64,000 bases of DNA from an uncultured Oligella sp. (GTDB lineage Bacteria > Pseudomonadota > Gammaproteobacteria > Burkholderiales > Burkholderiaceae_B), in the NCBI GenBank assembly GCA_947632105.1, contig CANROD010000002.1, positions 1 to 64,000 of the forward strand, read 5' to 3'. Within the stretch, counting starts at the first letter, position 1. Each line of letters opens with the position of its first letter. A model generated the notes under the pieces. It was not told the origin of the DNA. It searched no databases and worked only from the letters and a program-made list of their open reading frames with translations. The position numbers were made by a program, and so were the translations under genes. Below, one piece after another: positions 1 to 10,582 of this stretch.

Positions 1-105
1 AAATTATTTAGACATCCTATTAAAAGAAAAGGATAATCAGCATATTATCCATGCGAATAAAGTTATTATTTAGTATTTCTAGTTAAATTCCATAGAGGAG
101 ATGAG

Positions 106-1089
106 TTGATGAATAATGTTAAGAAAAAATCACTAGCTTTGGTTTTAGGCTTTGCGTTGAGTTTAGGGGTTACTGCTCCTAGCATGGCATTGGCTGATAG
201 CAAATATGTTGCGATTACCTCAATTGTGGAACATCCAGCACTGGATGCTTTTAAAGAGGGAGTGGTTGAGGCTTTGGCAGCTGCTGGCTTTAAAGAAGAC
301 GATAATTTACGTATTAAGTATCAAACAGCCCAAGGTAATACTGGTACGGCAGCACAAATAGCGCGTCAGTATGTTGGTGAAAAACCAGATGCGATTGTAG
401 CCATTGGCACGCCTTCCGCGCAAGCTGTGGTGGCTGCTACTAAATCAATCCCTGTTGTATTTGGTGCGGTGACAGATCCTGTAGCGGCTCAATTGGTTAA
501 AGAACGCGGTCCTTCAGGTACTAATGTGACAGGGATGTCTGATGAGTTACCTCTGGAGGCGTCGCTTGTTTTAATTAAAAAAGCATTGCCGGACGTTCAA
601 AAGGTAGGACTTGTTTATAATCCTGGTGAGATTAACTCTAAAATTGTAGTGGATCAATTAAATAAATTGATGCCTCAATATGATTTGACATTAGTAGAAG
701 CCGCGGCACCCCGTACCGTTGATGTAAGCTCTGCAGCACGTAGTTTAGTGGGCAAGTCGGATATGATTTTCTCAACAACAGATAATAACGTCATTGCTAC
801 TTATGAGTCATTGACTAAGGTTTCTTTGGATTCTAAGTTGCCGCTAATTGCCTCAGACACTGATAGCGTAAGTCGTGGCGCTATTGCTGCATTAGGGGTT
901 AATTATAAGCAGTTAGGTGTGCAGGCGGGCGAGATGGTTGTCCGTATCTTAAACGGTGAACAGCCAGGAGATATCAGTTGGGAGACTTCTAATCGTCTAG
1001 AAACTCATCTTAATACAAAGATGGCTGAGCAGGTTGGTGTGCAGTTCAGCGAGGAATTACTTAACTCTGCAGAAAGAGTGATTGAATAA
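106..1089 (+). CDS. ABC transporter substrate-binding protein (ABC_sub_bind / TrpX-like family)
   Basis: Signal peptide; 'AIGTPSAQAVVAATKSIPVVFGAVTDPVAAQLV' typical of the family; followed by permease and ATPase genes. Confidence 0.9.
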   Translation: MMNNVKKKSLALVLGFALSLGVTAPSMALADSKYVAITSIVEHPALDAFKEGVVEALAAAGFKEDDNLRIKYQTAQGNTGTAAQIARQYVGEKPDAIVAIGTPSAQAVVAATKSIPVVFGAVTDPVAAQLVKERGPSGTNVTGMSDELPLEASLVLIKKALPDVQKVGLVYNPGEINSKIVVDQLNKLMPQYDLTLVEAAAPRTVDVSSAARSLVGKSDMIFSTTDNNVIATYESLTKVSLDSKLPLIASDTDSVSRGAIAALGVNYKQLGVQAGEMVVRILNGEQPGDISWETSNRLETHLNTKMAEQVGVQFSEELLNSAERVIE

Positions 1090-1109
1090 TTGATAACTGG
1101 TTTTAATTT

Positions 1110-1988
1110 ATGTCTTTTTTAGCCTCTTTAGGTGCGTTGGAGCTTGGCTTTATATATGGCTTAGTCGCTCTAGGCGTTTTTATTTCATTTCGAATTCTTC
1201 GTTTCCCTGATTTGACCGTAGACGGTACTTTTGCTACTGGCGGTGCGGTGGCTGCATTAATGATTAGTCAGGGTTTTGATCCTTTTTTAGCATCACTCTG
1301 TGCTATTTTGGTTGGGTCTTTTGCAGGCGCTATTACAGGTTGGTTAAATACCAAGCTAGGTATCATGGATTTACTCGCTAGTATTTTAATGATGACAGCT
1401 TTGTATTCAATCAATTTACGTATTATGGGTGGCCCTAATATTCCATTGATTTTTAATGACACTATATTTACCGTTACTCAGCCGTTAGTTTTGACCGATT
1501 ACCTCTGGCGTCCGATAATACTTGGGATTGTGGTGGTGTTGGTTTGGGTGTTATCTAATCTTTACTTTTCAACTCGCTCAGGTTTGGCGATGCGAGCTAC
1601 TGGTGCTAATTTACGCATGGCTCGTGCGCAGGGTGTAGCGACTGACCGTTCTGTTGTTGCTGGTATGGCCTTGTCAAACGGTATGGTTGCACTAGGTGGG
1701 GCATTATTTGCGCAGTCACAGGGAGGTGCTGATATTTCTATGGGCATTGGTACTATTGTGATTGGTTTGGCTGCGGTGATTTTAGGTCAAAGCGTGATTC
1801 ATGCTCGTCGTTTTGCTGTTATTTTATTATCAGTTATATTAGGCGCTATTGTTTATCGATTCTTTATTGCACTGGCATTAAATAGTGATTTTATTGGCTT
1901 AAAGGCTCAAGACTTGAACTTGGTCACTGCGTTGTTAGTCACTATTGCTTTGGTGTTACCAAAATTGAAAAAGTTAATTAGAAAATGA
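1110..1988 (+). CDS. ABC transporter permease (BPD_transp_2-like)
   Basis: Multi-TM protein, 'FRILRFPDLTVDGTFATGGAVAA' motif, operon context. Confidence 0.88.
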   Translation: MSFLASLGALELGFIYGLVALGVFISFRILRFPDLTVDGTFATGGAVAALMISQGFDPFLASLCAILVGSFAGAITGWLNTKLGIMDLLASILMMTALYSINLRIMGGPNIPLIFNDTIFTVTQPLVLTDYLWRPIILGIVVVLVWVLSNLYFSTRSGLAMRATGANLRMARAQGVATDRSVVAGMALSNGMVALGGALFAQSQGGADISMGIGTIVIGLAAVILGQSVIHARRFAVILLSVILGAIVYRFFIALALNSDFIGLKAQDLNLVTALLVTIALVLPKLKKLIRK

Positions 1989-1995
1989 GATAACC

Positions 1996-2790
1996 ATGCT
2001 TGAAATTAAAGATATTCATATCACGTTTAATCACAATACACCGATTGAAACTAAGGCATTGCGTGGTGCTTCATTAACTATTGATGAAGGACAGTTTGTT
2101 TCGGTGATAGGCTCTAATGGTGCCGGTAAAAGTACTTTATTAAATGCGGTGGCTGGTGAGGCGAGAGTAGATAAAGGTCATGTCTTAATTGATAAGCAAG
2201 ACGTCACACGTTTGCCTGTTTGGGGGCGTGCTAAGGATGTAGCGCGAGTGTTTCAAGACCCAATGGCAGGTACCTGTGAGGATCTCACTATCGAGGAAAA
2301 CTTAGCCTTGGCTTATGGTCGTGGCCATAAGCGTGGATTAAGGGCTGCTATTAAGGCGGATATGCGGTTTTTTTTTCAAGAGCGTTTGGCTATTTTGGGC
2401 TTGGGTTTAGAGCGTCGCTTGAATGACCGCATAGGTTTGCTGTCAGGTGGGCAGCGTCAGGCGGTGAGCTTATTGATGGCTACTTTGCAACCTAGTAAAA
2501 TTTTACTACTTGATGAGCATACTGCTGCATTGGATCCACGGACTGCCGGTTTCATTTTAGAGTTAACTGAGAGGATCGTGCAGGAGCAAAACTTAACCAC
2601 GATGATGGTAACGCACAGTATGAAGCAGGCCTTGGAGCATGGTGACCGTACCGTGATGTTGCATCAAGGTAAGGTAGTATTGGATGTGAGTGGCACAGAG
2701 AGAGAGCAAATGACGGTGACTGATTTGCTACACATGTTTGAAAAGGTGCGTGGTGAGGAAGTAGGGGATGATGCTCTTTTGCTAGATTAA
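1996..2790 (+). CDS. ABC transporter ATP-binding protein
   Basis: Walker A GSNGAGKST, signature LLSGGQRQA, Walker B ILLLDEHTAALD. Confidence 0.92.
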   Translation: MLEIKDIHITFNHNTPIETKALRGASLTIDEGQFVSVIGSNGAGKSTLLNAVAGEARVDKGHVLIDKQDVTRLPVWGRAKDVARVFQDPMAGTCEDLTIEENLALAYGRGHKRGLRAAIKADMRFFFQERLAILGLGLERRLNDRIGLLSGGQRQAVSLLMATLQPSKILLLDEHTAALDPRTAGFILELTERIVQEQNLTTMMVTHSMKQALEHGDRTVMLHQGKVVLDVSGTEREQMTVTDLLHMFEKVRGEEVGDDALLLD

Positions 2791-2936
2791 TAACCTTATA
2801 AAATCATATGTGATGGTTGCCTAGGCAGTTAGGTGTGTTGTACAATAATCCATTCTTTTGTCAAAGATCGTGGGAAAATCATGATTTTCATCGCAAAGAG
2901 ATATAAATAGGTTACTTTTAGTGATACAAGTTACTA

Positions 2937-2965
2937 GACGATAAAAACTGTTTTTATCGTCTTTT
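2937..2965 (+). terminator. Rho-independent terminator
   Basis: GACGATAAAAA-CTG-TTTTTATCGTC followed by TTTTTA. Confidence 0.85.
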
Positions 2966-3050
2966 TATAGTTTTACTGTCCATATTGTCACTTTTTATTT
3001 TTTAACTTATCTTCCCCAGTTAAGGGTTTAAGATACTAAATAGGTTATCC

Positions 3051-4262
3051 ATGAAAAAAAATCAACATGCCACACGTGGCCTAATGATGTCATTAGGGGT
3101 CACCGCTTTATTGACTTTAGTTGCTTGCTCGCAGGAAGGTGGGGAGCAGCAGGCACCACCACCAATGGCGGTTAGTGTAATGACGGCTGAGACTGAGTCG
3201 GCAAAGTTATATACTACGCTACCAGCTCGTGTTAATGCGTTGCAAGATGCTCAGGTGCTGGCTCGTGTCACTGGTAATATCGAGTCTATTGATTTTAAGC
3301 AAGGTAGTCGAGTTGAAGCAGGTCAGTTACTCTTTAAAATTGATCCTAAGCCATATCAGGCTGCATACAATCAAGCTGCAGCTGCATTAAAGCAGGCAGA
3401 AGCCTCTGCGCAGAGTGCGAATGCTTTGGCTAGACGTTATCGTGGTCTGGTCGGCTCTGCAGCAATTAGTCGCCAAGAATATGATAATGCAGTCGCTTCA
3501 GCTAACTTAGCTAACGCATCAATTGAACAGGCTAAGGCCGCCTTAGAAAACGCTGATATTGAATTGGGCTATACCGATGTGGTATCACCAATTGATGGTA
3601 TTGTTGGTCGTGCTTTAGTGACTGAGGGTGCACTTGTGAGTGCGAATAGTGGTACGCCATTGGCCTTAGTACAGCATTTAGATACAGTTTATGTAGACTT
3701 TAATCAAACAGTATCTGAGCTCAGTAAGTTACGACAAGAGCTAGCTGCCGGCACAATTAAAAGTTTAGGCGAAGGTGTCGCTGAGGTTGAGTTGTTGCTA
3801 GAAGATGGCTCTATTTATCCTGAAAAGGGTGAGTTGTTGTTTACTGGAGTTACTGTTAATCCAGGCACTGGGCAGGTGCAGTTGAGAGCGACTTTTTCTA
3901 ATCCAGACCATGTTTTATTACCGGGCTTGTATGTACGTGTACGCCTTGCACGAGCGTCTGTGGATGATGCTATTTTCGTTCAAAATCAAGCAATTCAACG
4001 CACCTCTGAAGGCGTCAACAAAGTAGTGATTGTTGACAAAGACAATATGGTGGTTGACCGCAATGTTGTACTAGGTCAGGAGTTTGATGGCAGGACGCAG
4101 GTAATCAGTGGTGTTGAAGAGGGCGAGCAAGTTGTCGTTGAGGGCTTTACTAAGATTCGTGCAGGTCAGACAGTTAAGCCTCAAGCCTATGAGGCAAAGC
4201 AGGCCATTTCTGAAGATATAGTCTCGGGTAGTGATGCTCCGGCAGCTAGAGCTGAACAATAG
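3051..4262 (+). CDS. RND efflux periplasmic adaptor subunit (AcrA/MexA family)
   Basis: Lipoprotein signal LVACS; MFP motifs 'ARVTGNIESIDFKQGSRVEAGQLLFKIDPKPYQAA'. Confidence 0.93.
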   Translation: MKKNQHATRGLMMSLGVTALLTLVACSQEGGEQQAPPPMAVSVMTAETESAKLYTTLPARVNALQDAQVLARVTGNIESIDFKQGSRVEAGQLLFKIDPKPYQAAYNQAAAALKQAEASAQSANALARRYRGLVGSAAISRQEYDNAVASANLANASIEQAKAALENADIELGYTDVVSPIDGIVGRALVTEGALVSANSGTPLALVQHLDTVYVDFNQTVSELSKLRQELAAGTIKSLGEGVAEVELLLEDGSIYPEKGELLFTGVTVNPGTGQVQLRATFSNPDHVLLPGLYVRVRLARASVDDAIFVQNQAIQRTSEGVNKVVIVDKDNMVVDRNVVLGQEFDGRTQVISGVEEGEQVVVEGFTKIRAGQTVKPQAYEAKQAISEDIVSGSDAPAARAEQ

Positions 4263-4273
4263 GAGTTTGATTA

Positions 4274-7200
4274 ATGTCTAATTTCTTTATTCATCGCCCA
4301 GTTTTTGCTTGGGTGCTAGCCATCTTGTTTTCATGTGCCGGTCTCATGGCTATTAACAATATGGCGGTTGAACAGTTTCCTGACGTTGCACCACCGGTGA
4401 TTACTATTAGTGCTAATTACCCAGGTGCTTCTGCAGAAGAGGTTTCGCGCTCTGTCATTAGTTTGATTGAGGATGAGTTAAATGGTGCGGATGGTTTGTT
4501 GTATTACTCATCTACGGCTGATGCTAGTGGTAATGCTTCCATTGCAGTTACTTTTGAACCTGGTCGAGACGATGACTTGGCTCAGGTCGATGTACAAAAC
4601 CGGGTCTCCAGTATTGAGTCCTCTTTACCACAAGCGGTTATAGATCAAGGACTTCGTTACTCGAAGGGGATGAGTAACTTTCTACTGATCGTTTCTATGT
4701 ATTCAGAGGATCCGAATGTTTCTGCTGACGCTGTTGCTGACTATATTAGTCGTAATGTCCAAAATACGATTTCACGTATTAAGGGTGTTGGTAATTTTCA
4801 GCTTTTCTCTGCTGATCGTGCGATGCGAATTTGGGTTAATCCCGAAAAACTAACAGGTTATGGTTTAACTGTTTCTGATGTTAATCAGTCTTTGCGTTCG
4901 CAAAATATACCAATTCCTGCAGGTGTTTTAGGTGCACCGCCAACCGCTGAAGCTCTTACTACGACAGCAATTACAACTGTTAATGGTGAGCTTACCAATG
5001 TTGAAGAGTTTGAAAATGTAGTTGTTAAGGCTAATCCAGATGGTTCTGTGGTTTACTTAAAGGATGTTGCAAATATTGAGCTTGGTTCCAGCAGTTATCA
5101 GTTTTCCAGTAAGTTAAATGGCAAACCAGTTGCCACCTTTGCACTTAACCTTGCGACGGGTGCTAACGCACTAGAAACAGCAGAACTCGTTCGTGCTGAG
5201 ATGGAGACAATCTCAGAGTATTTCCCAGAGGGCATTACTTATAGTATTCCTTACGATACGACACCCTATGTACAACAGTCGATTTCAAAGGTATTTCATA
5301 CTTTGATTGAGGCGATTGTTTTAGTCGTGATCGTGATGTTTGTTTTCTTACAAAATTTCCGTTATACGGTGATTCCAGCGCTTGTCGTTGTTATAGCTTT
5401 ATTAGGAACTTTAGCTGTATTGTGGTTTGCGGGCTACTCACTTAATACGATGACGCTATTGGCGATGGTGTTGTCTATCGGTATTCTGGTAGATGATGCG
5501 ATCGTAGTGGTGGAAAATGTCGAACGTATTATGATGGAAGATCGAATACCTCCTCTACAAGCAACGATTAAAGCGATGCCACAGATTGGTGGAGCAATTG
5601 TTGGTATTACTTCCGTATTGGTTGTTGTATTCTTGCCGTTAGCCTTTATGAGTGGTTCGTCTGGCGTTATTTATGAGCAGTTTGCAATGACGATGGTTAT
5701 CTCAATTGCTTTCTCTGGATTTTTCGCTTTAACCTTTACGCCGGCCTTATGTGCGACTTTCTTAAAACCTATTACCAAAGGTGCTCACGAGAAAAAAGGT
5801 TTTTTTGGTTGGTTCAATCGTACTTTTGATCGTTTTACTGAGAGGTATACTGGCACAGTTGCGACATTTGTTAAGCGTGGTGGCCGAATGATGATTATTT
5901 ACTTAATCCTTTCGGTAGGTGCGATTTACTACTTCATCCAACTACCTAGTTCTTTCTTACCCGAAGAGGATCAAGCGATTGTCTTTACTAACGTTGAGCT
6001 AGCGTCAGGTGTAACCGCTGAGCGTACTGAAGCAGCTTTAGATGAGGCGGTGAACTTTCTCACACAGCAAGATGCAGTTGCTGATGTAGTTAGCGTGCGA
6101 GGTTTTAGCTTTAACGGTAACGGTATTAATGCAGGGATTATTTTCTCACCACTTAAAGATTTTAGTGAGCGTACTACCAGTGCTAAAGACGTAGCAGGTA
6201 GTGCTACTGGTGCATTATTATTTGGTGTACCGGATGCGACAATGTTTAGTATCACTCCGCCAGCGATCCCTTCTTTAGGTAATGCAGCAGGTTTTGAAAT
6301 GTATTTACAAGACCGCGGAACCTTGGGGGTGTCTGAATTGCGCGCTCAAGCAGATGAGTTAGTCGCTTTAGCAAATCAAAGTCCAATGCTACAAGATGTT
6401 CGTATTGCTAGTTTAAGTGCCGGACCTTCTTTAGATATTAAGATTGATCGTATTAAGGCCTTGACTTATGGTGTGAACTTCTCCGATATTGCTGCAGTCC
6501 TTTCTACTGCAACAGGTAGTAGCTATGCAGGCAAGTTCCCTAATATGGGACGAATGCAGGATATTTGGGTGCAGGCTGATAATGAGTTCCGCCGTTCACC
6601 GGAAGATATATTACGTTTAAAAGTGCGTAATACCGATGGTGAACTAGTTGAACTTTCTAATTTTATGGATATTCAATGGACCTTAGCGCAGAGCTTAGTT
6701 CAACGTTATAACAGTTATTATGCTGTCAATATCAGTGGTTCTGCAGCACCTGGTTATGCTAATGGTGAAGCGATGGCTGAGATGGAGAAGTTAATCCGTA
6801 ATAGTCTGGCAGCAGATGTCGGTTTTGAATGGACTGGTTTGTCTTATCAAGAGATTCAAGCAGGTAACCAAGGTGCTATCTTGACCATCATTTCACTCTT
6901 TGTTGTGTTCTTAGTATTAGCAGCACTCTATGAGAGTTGGGCAATTCCACTGTCAGCAGTTCTAATCGTACCGCTTGGTTTGTTAGGTTCTGTTAGTTTC
7001 GCTTATCTCTTTAACTTATCTAACGATATCTACTTCCAGGTAGGTTTAGTGACGGTAATTGGTTTAGCCACTAAAAATGCCATTCTGATTGTAGAATTTG
7101 CTAAGGATGCAGTGGCTACCGGTCAGCCATTGTTTGAATCAACGGTTCGTGCAGCGCGTTTACGCTTGCGTCCAATTCTGATGACTTCATTTGCTTTTAT

Positions 7201-7525
7201 TTTGGGTGTTGTACCGTTAATGTTGGCGACTGGTGCAGGTGCTGGTGGTCAAAGTACTTTGGGTACTGGTGTGGTGGGCGGTATGATCGCGGCAACCGTA
7301 TTCTCAATTTTCTTTGTACCCGTTTTCTTTAGTGTGATCTTGAAGCTATTCAAAAGTAAACCTAAACTCATGGGAGCACAGGTTAGTGAACAGGAATCTG
7401 TAGAACGAGATCGTGAGGAGAAGGATATGATTTATAGTGAGGCCTATCCTGAGGTGTTAGCTAAGCAATCGGATTCGGATGGTTCAGAAGAAGTATCAGA
7501 CACCAACAAAAAGAATGAGGAGTAA
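4274..7525 (+). CDS. RND efflux permease (AcrB/MexB family, HAE1)
   Basis: 1083 aa; 'SNFFIHRPVFAWVLAILF', 'GILVDDAIVVVENVERIM', 'GLATKNAILIVEFA'. Confidence 0.96.
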   Translation: MSNFFIHRPVFAWVLAILFSCAGLMAINNMAVEQFPDVAPPVITISANYPGASAEEVSRSVISLIEDELNGADGLLYYSSTADASGNASIAVTFEPGRDDDLAQVDVQNRVSSIESSLPQAVIDQGLRYSKGMSNFLLIVSMYSEDPNVSADAVADYISRNVQNTISRIKGVGNFQLFSADRAMRIWVNPEKLTGYGLTVSDVNQSLRSQNIPIPAGVLGAPPTAEALTTTAITTVNGELTNVEEFENVVVKANPDGSVVYLKDVANIELGSSSYQFSSKLNGKPVATFALNLATGANALETAELVRAEMETISEYFPEGITYSIPYDTTPYVQQSISKVFHTLIEAIVLVVIVMFVFLQNFRYTVIPALVVVIALLGTLAVLWFAGYSLNTMTLLAMVLSIGILVDDAIVVVENVERIMMEDRIPPLQATIKAMPQIGGAIVGITSVLVVVFLPLAFMSGSSGVIYEQFAMTMVISIAFSGFFALTFTPALCATFLKPITKGAHEKKGFFGWFNRTFDRFTERYTGTVATFVKRGGRMMIIYLILSVGAIYYFIQLPSSFLPEEDQAIVFTNVELASGVTAERTEAALDEAVNFLTQQDAVADVVSVRGFSFNGNGINAGIIFSPLKDFSERTTSAKDVAGSATGALLFGVPDATMFSITPPAIPSLGNAAGFEMYLQDRGTLGVSELRAQADELVALANQSPMLQDVRIASLSAGPSLDIKIDRIKALTYGVNFSDIAAVLSTATGSSYAGKFPNMGRMQDIWVQADNEFRRSPEDILRLKVRNTDGELVELSNFMDIQWTLAQSLVQRYNSYYAVNISGSAAPGYANGEAMAEMEKLIRNSLAADVGFEWTGLSYQEIQAGNQGAILTIISLFVVFLVLAALYESWAIPLSAVLIVPLGLLGSVSFAYLFNLSNDIYFQVGLVTVIGLATKNAILIVEFAKDAVATGQPLFESTVRAARLRLRPILMTSFAFILGVVPLMLATGAGAGGQSTLGTGVVGGMIAATVFSIFFVPVFFSVILKLFKSKPKLMGAQVSEQESVERDREEKDMIYSEAYPEVLAKQSDSDGSEEVSDTNKKNEE

Positions 7526-7532
7526 GTAGCTC

Positions 7533-8990
7533 GTGAAAAAATTATCTATACTTAGTTTAAGTCTGATGTTGGCAGCTTGCTCATTGAATCCTAAATATGA
7601 GCGACCGGATACTCCTGTGCCATCAACTTATAACGCTGCTACATTAGAAGCCAAGGAGGGGCTTCTGAGTGGTGCTGATTTAGGTTGGCGTGAGGTTTTT
7701 CAGGAACCACGTTTACGTGCTCTGATTGACTTGGGTTTAGAAAATAACAGAGATATGTTGATTGCTATTCAGCGTGTCGAGGAGGCTCGTGCGCTGTATG
7801 GTATTCAACGTAGCGATCTTTTACCCCATATTGGTGCTACAGCTGAGCAAAATGCTCAGCGCTTACCACCAGATTTGCGTACTCCCGGTCAGGGCAGTAT
7901 TAATCGAACTTATGTTGCGGGCTTAGGTGTCACAGCTTTTGAATTGGATTTATGGGGTAGAAAGCGCAGTCTAAGTGAGTCTGCTTTTGAGCAGTATTTA
8001 GCGACTGAGGAAGCCCGTAAAAGTATGCAAATTGGCCTGATTGCTCAGATCAGTTCGACTTATTTTGCTTGGCGTACAGCGCAGAGTCATCAGGACTTGG
8101 CAAATAATACGATTGCCTCTTATCAGCGTATTTATGACCTTGTTGATCGACGTTATCAAGCTGGCGTAGCATCCGCTCTAGAGAGCAATCAAGCGCGTAC
8201 AACACTTGAAGGCGCTAAGGCAGCGTTAGCAGCAGCTAACCGTCAGGTTCAGCTAGCTTCTAATGCACTTGATGTCTTGATTGGACAGCCACAGCCTGCG
8301 ACATTGCCGGAAGCAGTACCATTTGGATCTGATAATATAATCAGCGAGATTCCTGCAGGAGTGTCTTCGACCTTGTTAGTGAGACGCCCGGATATCATTG
8401 CAGCCGAGCATAATTTGAAATCAGCTAATGCTCAAATTGGTGCTGCTCGTGCCGCATTTTTTCCGAATATTTCTTTGACAGGTTTGCTAGGTACTCTTAG
8501 TCCGGACTTCAGTGGTTTATTTGACCGACAAACTGAAACTTGGGTGTTTAATCCAACGATATCTGTTCCTATTTTTACAGCAGGTGCATTGAGAAATAGC
8601 TTGGATTTAGCTGAAGTCCGCAAGGAAATCTCGGTATTAGAGTACGAAAAGGCGATTCAAGAAGCGTTTCGTGAAGTCTCAGATGCGTTAAGTGGTGAGC
8701 AAACATATCAGGTTCAACTTGATGCGCTTCGTGAGCAGCAGTCAGCGGCATATCAGACACTGAATCTTTCTGAGCAACGTTACGATGCTGGTATTGATAA
8801 CTTCTTGTCCGTACAGCAGGCACAGATTGATTTGTTTAATGTGCAGCAGAACTTTCTTCAGGTCGGTTTAGAGTCTTTACAAAATCGTTTAGAGCTTTAT
8901 AAAGCATTAGGTGGTGGTTGGACTGAGAAGACAGTGACTGCAGACGAGTCGCAACTAAGCGAAGAAGAACTAAACAGCGAGATTAACTAA
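7533..8990 (+). CDS. Efflux outer membrane lipoprotein (OprM/NodT family)
   Basis: Lipobox LAACS; 'VRRPDIIAAEHNLKSANAQIGAARAAFFPNISLTG'. Confidence 0.94.
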   Translation: MKKLSILSLSLMLAACSLNPKYERPDTPVPSTYNAATLEAKEGLLSGADLGWREVFQEPRLRALIDLGLENNRDMLIAIQRVEEARALYGIQRSDLLPHIGATAEQNAQRLPPDLRTPGQGSINRTYVAGLGVTAFELDLWGRKRSLSESAFEQYLATEEARKSMQIGLIAQISSTYFAWRTAQSHQDLANNTIASYQRIYDLVDRRYQAGVASALESNQARTTLEGAKAALAAANRQVQLASNALDVLIGQPQPATLPEAVPFGSDNIISEIPAGVSSTLLVRRPDIIAAEHNLKSANAQIGAARAAFFPNISLTGLLGTLSPDFSGLFDRQTETWVFNPTISVPIFTAGALRNSLDLAEVRKEISVLEYEKAIQEAFREVSDALSGEQTYQVQLDALREQQSAAYQTLNLSEQRYDAGIDNFLSVQQAQIDLFNVQQNFLQVGLESLQNRLELYKALGGGWTEKTVTADESQLSEEELNSEIN

Positions 8991-9028
8991 GTTTCTTATT
9001 GGATTTCGTGCATAATATGTAGATACTC

Positions 9029-9060
9029 AAAAGCCTAAGAAAACTTCTTCTTAGGCTTTT
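9029..9060 (+). terminator. Rho-independent terminator
   Basis: AAAAGCCTAAGAA-loop-TTCTTAGGCTTTT then T-rich. Confidence 0.8.
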
Positions 9061-9092
9061 CTTAATTTGTTATCTTTTTTGTTGGAGTAATA

Positions 9093-9842
9093 ATGGATTT
9101 AGGTGTAAATATTGATCATGTAGCAACGCTGCGTCAGCAGCGTAATGTTGTGTATCCTGACCCTGTTCGTGCTGCTTTATTGGCTGAGCAAGCAGGCGCG
9201 GATGCCATTACGTTGCATTTGCGCTTTGATCGTCGTCATATTCAAGACGCTGATTTATACAAAATCCGCCCACTACTTACAACACGCATGAACTTAGAGT
9301 GTGCGATTACTGACGAAATGCTTAATATTGCCATTGACGTTCAGCCGCAAGATGTGTGTTTAGTACCAGAAAGGGCTGAGGAGTTAACTACGGAGGGTGG
9401 TTTGGATGTGATTAGCCATTTTGATGAGATTAAACATGCTGTTCAGCGCTTAAAGGATACGGGTATTCGAGTTTCACTATTTATTGATCCAGTCGAGCAA
9501 CAAATTGAAGCGGCCGCCAAAACTGGCGCGACAGTTATTGAAATTCATACTGGTAATTATGCTGATGCGACTGACATTACCATAGATAGTGAAAAGGCGT
9601 CAGTTAAAGATGAACTCGTTGCCAAGGAGTTGGAACGAGTTCGTATTGCGATGGTAGCAGGTCTAGGCTTGGGTCTTAGAGTTAATGCAGGTCACAGCTT
9701 AAATTACACAAATGTACAGGATATAGTTGCTTTAGGTGGTTTTAGCGAGCTCAATATTGGTCATGCTATCGTTGCTCAATCAGTTTTTGATGGTTGGGAA
9801 CAAGCGGTGCGTGATATGAAGGCTCTTTTGAGAGTTAAGTAA
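9093..9842 (+). CDS. pdxJ: Pyridoxine 5'-phosphate synthase
   Basis: '[15 protein letters not shown]', '[10 protein letters not shown]', '[17 protein letters not shown]', '[11 protein letters not shown]'. Confidence 0.96.
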   Translation: MDLGVNIDHVATLRQQRNVVYPDPVRAALLAEQAGADAITLHLRFDRRHIQDADLYKIRPLLTTRMNLECAITDEMLNIAIDVQPQDVCLVPERAEELTTEGGLDVISHFDEIKHAVQRLKDTGIRVSLFIDPVEQQIEAAAKTGATVIEIHTGNYADATDITIDSEKASVKDELVAKELERVRIAMVAGLGLGLRVNAGHSLNYTNVQDIVALGGFSELNIGHAIVAQSVFDGWEQAVRDMKALLRVK

Positions 9843-9858
9843 TCGCTAAATAGATTTT

Positions 9859-10452
9859 TTGGAGGTATTTATGGTTGATTCAACCGCTGCAATTGATTTG
9901 CTTTTAAAGCGTAATTCCATGAAGTTAGTACATGGCCCTGGTCCCTCTGATGAGGACTTAGATAGAATTCTCCGTGCCGCGATGACAGCTCCGGACCATG
10001 GAGCAATTCGGCCTTGGCGTTTTAAAATTATCCGTGGCCAAGAAGCCATTAAGAAGTTTGCAGATTTATCTTATAAGTTTCGCCAAGCTTCGAATAGTCC
10101 TTTTGATGAAGAGAAGCTTAAGTCTTCAAAAGCTTGGCTTTATGAGGTGCCACTTATTATTGCTGTAGCCACTCAAGTCAATCATCAAGTAACACATAAA
10201 ATTGATGAGATAGAGCAGTACTTAGCGACTGGCGCAGCAATGACACAAATTTTAAATGCTAGTCATTTTTTAGGTTATGGTGCTTTCTGGAGTACTGGTA
10301 TCGCGACTTATATCGAGGAGTTTCAAGAAGCACTTGGATTTGATCCTTTGGACTATCGCTTCCAAGGCTTTATTGCAATTGGTACTCCACGCATTTCGAC
10401 GCCACAAAAAGATCGTCCTGATTATCAAGAAGTTAGTCAGTTTTGGCCATAA
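9859..10452 (+). CDS. Nitroreductase family protein (YdjA-like)
   Basis: 'LKRNSMKLVHGPGPSDEDLDRILRAAMTAPDHGAIRPWRF'. Confidence 0.9.
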   Translation: MEVFMVDSTAAIDLLLKRNSMKLVHGPGPSDEDLDRILRAAMTAPDHGAIRPWRFKIIRGQEAIKKFADLSYKFRQASNSPFDEEKLKSSKAWLYEVPLIIAVATQVNHQVTHKIDEIEQYLATGAAMTQILNASHFLGYGAFWSTGIATYIEEFQEALGFDPLDYRFQGFIAIGTPRISTPQKDRPDYQEVSQFWP

Positions 10453-10582
10453 TTTATCGTTTAGGTCGTCTTTTTAGTGGTTATTACCGAGTGTAATTTC
10501 TTCTATTAGTCAGGTATGCTACTAGTTATTTAAAGTGTTTATTAGTTTAAGCGTAAGTTAACTGGTTGGAGGACGACTTATT

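Noticed and set aside
2-73. Possible 3' end of an upstream gene (frame ...NYLDILLKEKDNQHIIHANKVII*)
   Set aside because: Too short to assign; two frames stay open at the window edge.
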